From Tyto alba (taxonomy: Eukaryota > Chordata > Aves > Strigiformes > Tytonidae): DNA of 64,000 bases. Of this stretch, positions 59,526 through 64,000 are shown in pieces. The stretch lies in contig NW_024881282.1 of the NCBI RefSeq assembly GCF_018691265.1, forward strand, positions 22,722,399 to 22,786,398, given 5' to 3'. Position numbers and translations under genes: made by a program. The notes beneath the pieces are model-generated. The model saw nothing but the letters and a program-made list of their open reading frames with translations. It was not told the origin of the DNA and ran no database searches. Numbering within the stretch: position 1 is the first letter of the stretch; every line of letters begins with the position of its first letter.

Positions 59526-59787
59526 AAATAAGATTGCATACCTATAACTTGATTTCTCAGAATTGCCTGCCTTCACGGATCCTTTCTCCATCCCCTCACA
59601 GAGTTTCTTGGCCGTCTGCCTGCCTAGAGGAGACTCCCAAGAGAAGCAGGGGAATGGATGGAAGTTGGGTACTCTGCAGCATGAGGCCCAGATTAGTGCA
59701 ATTGCTTTTAAAGGTTTTAGGAGGCACAACACTGTGAACCTGATCAGTGAACTCAGAGAATTTGATTTCAGGTATGCAACCTTATTT
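59526..59787. mobile_element. MITE-like non-autonomous DNA transposon
   Basis: AAATAAGATTGCATACCT at 59526-59543 and AGGTATGCAACCTTATTT at 59770-59787 are inverted copies with a single mismatch over 18 bases. The similarity fades inward through TTGATTTCTCAG and its degenerate partner. The 226-base interior has no open frame of note. Overall size (262 bases) and symmetry fit a miniature inverted-repeat element. Family is not assigned. Confidence 0.6.
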
Positions 59788-62619
59788 ATGTTGAACACTC
59801 CAGTTGGCAACACTAGACTTTGACAGTTAAAAGATGAGGATTATGGTTTACATAACTGTCTTGCATGTCACTGGTGTCAGTGTGGTCAGTCTTGGGTTTT
59901 TTGCTTTTTGCCGTGTTATTTACAGAACCTGTTACAGAACTACTTTGGAAGGGATTTGATGTGGGGAAAAAAATAGCAGCTCATGTTTATTTTTATACTG
60001 TTAACTAATGTTCTGAATGCTAGAGAATTTATTGCTTGTGTTCTTTATGCAATGACATACCCTCTTTCTTTAGGTGATATAGTGTGATAATCCGATGTTG
60101 TTCTGTCCTATTTTAATAACTTTACACAAGTTTTAAAATCAAGACTGTGACTTTTCAGATAATTATTACTCAGAGTATGTTTATTTGGAAAGTTCTTTTT
60201 TGTTTGATTGTCATTCCTCTTATTTCCTCAATACACCTATTGCTATCAAAAGTGTCTAAACATTAAATCTGTTCTTCTGGAACTTGTTGGTTTTCTGCCA
60301 CCTTTCTGATATTTCTCAACTTCAGATTATATACTACATGCTAGTTCATTTATCTCTGCAGAAATTATGTTCTCTTTAAATTAGCAAGTTCACCCAGAAG
60401 TATTGAAATGTTGTTTTTAACAGTCAGATAACCAGATTGTGAATGTATGTACTTCAAAACTATTGGCTTGCAAATCCTTGCAAATTAACAATAACTATCC
60501 ATGGCTGCCAGTAAGGCTTTTTCTTTGTCCTGATGAGTTTTTGTGGTTGGCAGAGGTAAGGGTGCCTTTGACATGTCCTTTGGCCTATTTATTAAAAATG
60601 CTCTGAGTAATTAACTGTTGGTGTATGTGCTATTAATAGTAGTTTTCAGCACCTCAGATTCTGCTTTTCAGCAAACCAATACTTTCTAATGAAGATAGGA
60701 AAGTGTCCTGCACCTTGTTTTCCTTTGGACACATTAATAGTAGTACATAATAGACAAAAATTGAGTTAACTTCTGACTTTACACTTTTTGCATCCCTACT
60801 TTCTTGAATGTTTTTTCATAAAATACCCCTTCCAGTGAAAAAGAAATAAGTTGTGTCCTTAGACTGTGATAAGGAGAAAAAAAATATATGAATATTGAAA
60901 GTCAACGTGATGCCATTGAAGACAAAATATGTGACTAATAATTATTGTAAAATACCCTTGCCAAAAACTGCAACTTTTTCAAAGTAAATTTAAGTTTTCA
61001 GTATCTTCAGATTTTTAATAAAATGTAATGCTGCACTAGTAGCTCAGAACCTTTCTGTGTATTGAAAATAAGAAATGTAAGACTGAAGCCAGAGTCTCCC
61101 TGGAGAAGGGGAGAAATGAAGGTTGCTGCATTTCTCTTACTTTCAGTACTTTAACCTGGGAACACCAAGCAAACACTGAACAATTCACAGTTCTTAACGT
61201 AAAAGACTGATTTACAGGCATGAGAGGTTCAATTCAGTGAGCAGCTAAATATTTCATTGGGCTTCTGATTTATTTAATTTTTTTGGTAACTGTCTGATGA
61301 GAATTACCGTTTGTTAGCATGCTTTCTGACAGTGTTCCTGATGATGTAGAACAGGCCCCACTGCTGGTGGTCCCAGCTCTTCCTTCCCACCTTGGGACTA
61401 TTCCCAGCTTTATCCTTGCTCTGGGGAACTGAATTTCATTTGAATGCTTTTTTTAACAAACAAAAAAGTAGTATACACATGCATACCGTGTTTCATTGAG
61501 AACATCATACCACAGAATTTAAAAACAGATATATAAAAATGCTGACAATTATTTTTATCTTAACGCAGCAAGGAAAAATAATGGATAACCTGTGTTTTTG
61601 AAATGGCAGTCCTTACATTTTTAATCTTCTCCATTAGTATGAGTTCTGCATCTCAGAGATGAAAGTAGTGAGAGAGGTGAGTCTGCCCTGCAGTAAATGG
61701 GAAAAACATAATCTGAAATTTTGCGTGTTGTGCCTGTGGATTCAATCTGTGGTCAGAAGCCTTTTTCAAATCAACCATGAAACCTCTAAAATTACCACTT
61801 TTTGGAGTAATTCTGGTCACTTCTGTAACGTTTTCTTATATTCTTGTTGTGTTTTCCACTGTGTTCAGCACTTTGGAAAGCTTTCAACTGTGTTTCTTTG
61901 CCTGAAGAGCAAGCTTTTGGTTGTCATCTCCTTGGGTCCTTGCTCAAGTGCCATCTCTGGCAGGCCTGATGGGCCATATGTGGGACATATGTTGTAGTCA
62001 GCACTGCAGCAAACTGAACTGCTTTTAATGTTACTTGTTTTGAACAGGTAGATATATGAGGGCATTTCAAAACTGATTCTTCTGATTTTTACCTTGTACC
62101 CTCAGTGTATGGGAACATGGGGTGCAGCCAGCCAGTTTGAAGGCAGCAGCCTGGATTTGGCTGTAGCCTCAAGCAAGTGTTTCCAGTAGCAAAATTATGT
62201 TGTTTCTTGATTGAGATTTTCTGATAGAGGGGGAGAAGCTGTGCTGAACTCTTTCAGCTTTTCAGTGTATATTGAATATTCTCTTGGTTACATTGCCTTT
62301 GTCTAGAAATCAAAGGGCAAGTACTGTTGCTTTTAACTTGCATGCAGAAAAATAAGCCCCAAGCTTTGGCTTTTCTCTCTGAGATATTATAGCAACATTT
62401 CTGTCCTGTACATATTTATTTCATACAGATGTAACTGTCTTACAGTGTCCATATGCATTTCTGTCAAACATATCACACACTCTGCAGTTTACCAAATGTA
62501 AAGTGTGTTCTATAGCAAGTAGGAACTAGAGAAAGAGCCTTGACTAATAAAGGGGGTTATATCTCCTCAATCATCTTATATCATCATATTTTTTGTCATG
62601 CTGAAGAAGAGGGAACCAT

Positions 62620-62631
62620 GGGGGGGGGGGG
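62620..62631. repeat. Poly-G run
   Basis: Twelve consecutive G in intron 12. Could form a quadruplex between molecules and is prone to length error. Confidence 0.85.
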
Positions 62632-62677
62632 AAAGTTTGCTACATGAGAATTCTGGTATGCCGGTTTGTGGGAAGTG

Positions 62678-62700
62678 ATTTGCATAATGATTCATCCGGA
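62678..62700. promoter_or_regulatory. Octamer motif beside ETS-like site
   Basis: ATTTGCAT at 62678-62685 is a perfect POU-factor octamer, followed at once by AATGATTCAT and then CATCCGGAGG, an ETS-type core. The spacing suggests a possible composite enhancer, but single motifs of this length arise by chance. Confidence 0.25.
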
Positions 62701-62963
62701 GGCCAGAAAAAAGAAAGAATATCTCATTATATTCAGCCTTCGGTAGACATGGCAGGCTTATTGCTATTTAAAGGAGTCAGTGTCTTGATCTTTATAATCT
62801 CAACCAAAGCACCTTAAACCTGAAAAATTAACTAAAGTTTAAAAACAAACAATCAAAAGCTCAGAAATGAAAGTTGGGAACTTTCCCAATGCATCATCCC
62901 CAAATCAGCAAGATTTAAGTAAAAATTCTTCAGTAATGTGTTTCATTTTTTTTTTCACTCTAT

Positions 62964-63020
62964 TTGTGTGTCTTCGTGTGTATACACATGTAATCACATA
63001 TACACACATGCACACAAACT
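62964..63020. repeat. TG/AC-rich simple repeat
   Basis: TGTGTGTC, GTGTGTATACACATG and ACATATACACACATGCACAC form an imperfect alternating purine-pyrimidine stretch with local self-complementarity (GTGTGTATACACA). Confidence 0.75.
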
Positions 63021-64000
63021 TATTTTGAGCAAGTGCACAGATATTGATATGCTTCTATAGAGAGAGGGAAAAAAAAATCAATAAAAACCAAGGAACAAAT
63101 ATTTGGAGCAGAGGAATTCAGTCAGTTTACAATTGAATTGGATGCTTACATCATTTTACTGATGCTATTACTGGTCTCAAAATTAGCAAAATAAGTACTG
63201 AGGCAACTTCATGAAATTCCCATTATCTTTTTTAAAACTGAGATGCACTGTCTTACTCTGGGAGTATTTTCTTGTCCTTCTTCAGCTTTGTGCCACATAA
63301 ACAGTAGCAACTTCTTTGTATTGCACACATCTTACTAAAAATAACATTTGTTTTCCCTATCTTTATTTTTTCATCTCTGGCTCAGTATTACTCAAACTGC
63401 TTGCAATGTAGAATTTGGATGTGTGTTTGCAAAGAATTGATTTTACTTTTGAAAAGGACTACAAATCCATTTAGAAGGGGAGTGATGCATTGCTGTTGTA
63501 GGGCCCACTGAACAGGGGTCATGCAGTGATGACTTGTCAGCGAGTTGGGTCACAGCAGCACGTACATGAAGTTGTGTTTAGTGACATTTAGCCACCAAAT
63601 CTCCCTGTCAGATTTTCCTGTGTGATTTGAAACTAGTTTGTTAATTTTCTTTTGTCTTATCGTAAGATGGAGAATGATTAATTTGTAAGCCTTCCTATAA
63701 TAAGGGTGGTAAAATAGGATCTGTTGCAGCCATTGTGGTACATGCTTGTTGTTTCAGAATACTGGCATTTTTACTTCTGAAGTACCTGCATATTTTGATG
63801 TACCACCCATTCAATTTCTAACCAGTGCTGTTCTTGTAATGATTATTCATCCTAAACTCTAAAAATCAGCATCGTTTTCCTGAGTGAGAGTGAAAATAAT
63901 AATGCCTAATCAGTTGTCAGCATTTTAGAATGTGGTGTCCTTCCAAAAAAACCCCAACCACTAAAGCGCAATACACGCGTCTTTCGAGGACTGTTAAGAG

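Larger units (their letters stand above)
1..64000 (+). other. PAN3: PAN3 gene body, partial (intron 1 to intron 12)
   Basis: The window is internal to PAN3. The gene encodes the adaptor and pseudokinase subunit of the cytoplasmic PAN2-PAN3 deadenylase, which starts poly(A) tail shortening, is recruited by PABPC1 through the PAM2 motif, and also acts in microRNA-mediated deadenylation. Eleven exons were recognised by their translation, their GT-AG borders and their continuous reading frame: the phases run 1,0,1,0,0,1,0,0,1,1,1,1 across introns 1 to 12. Order and content match vertebrate PAN3. The start codon, the CCCH zinc-finger exon, the C-lobe of the pseudokinase and the C-terminal PAN2-binding knob are outside the window. 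No second protein-coding gene was recognised on either strand. Exon numbers assume a single upstream coding exon. Confidence 0.95.
56250..64000 (+). other. PAN3: PAN3 intron 12 (5' part)
   Basis: At least 7.75 kb of the intron reach the window end. It holds a minus-strand CR1 3' fragment (57170-57270), a long ancient CR1 copy (57900-59216), a MITE-like element (59526-59787), a 12-G run (62620-62631), an octamer-ETS motif pair (62678-62700) and a TG/AC-rich stretch (62964-63020). The stretches 59790-62600 and 63020-64000 show nothing I can identify. Confidence 0.9.

Noticed and set aside
59394..59813. Minus-strand open frame of 139 codons
   Set aside because: It overlaps the MITE-like element and shows no family resemblance.
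56250..64000. Search for PAN3 exon 13
   Set aside because: No segment translating to the expected continuation of the pseudokinase after KRKWG was found, so it lies beyond the window.

Overview
This window is vertebrate nuclear DNA, most likely from a bird. It is AT-rich and intron-dominated, with U2-type GT-AG introns and one clear Chicken Repeat 1 (CR1) LINE 3' end at about 18205-18790. Older CR1 copies and degenerate DNA transposons also occur. I see no bacterial gene, viral gene, tRNA, rRNA or CRISPR array. A bird fits best because of the CR1 3' end and the low repeat load; crocodilian or turtle DNA cannot be fully excluded.

The whole window lies inside one plus-strand gene, PAN3, the regulatory subunit of the PAN2-PAN3 poly(A) deadenylase. 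Eleven consecutive coding exons are visible: 12428-12549, 22754-22820, 24522-24592, 36062-36223, 44451-44601, 52806-53053, 53625-53729, 54383-54440, 55604-55765, 55926-56042 and 56148-56249. They join in frame to 1365 coding bases (about 455 codons). I number them 2 to 12, assuming one upstream exon 1 with the start codon and CCCH zinc finger, which lies left of the window. The window opens in intron 1 and closes in intron 12; the rest of the pseudokinase and the C-terminal knob lie to the right.

Exons 2-4 encode the low-complexity N-terminal region. Exon 5 is a symmetric 54-codon exon just before the PAM2 motif, matching what separates the long and short PAN3 isoforms. Exon 6 carries PAM2 (PABPC1 binding), exon 7 a proline-directed phosphosite cluster, exons 8-9 the linker, and exons 10-12 the start of the pseudokinase fold. 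Exons 2-7 are scattered over about 40 kb, whereas exons 7-12 are packed into 3.4 kb.

The most interesting non-coding signal is a long foldback in intron 4 (about 32638-32778). Its sense RNA would form a pri-microRNA-like hairpin with a perfectly paired 22-bp core, and most departures from perfect complementarity are G-U wobbles on the PAN3 sense strand. Other points worth checking are a TATA box next to a CpG-rich patch in intron 1, a TAGCAG tandem acceptor at exon 10, tandem hairpins in intron 2, a MITE-like element in intron 12 and a local duplication in intron 6. I found no unambiguous new multi-gene system; the intron 4 hairpin is the best candidate for something undescribed.
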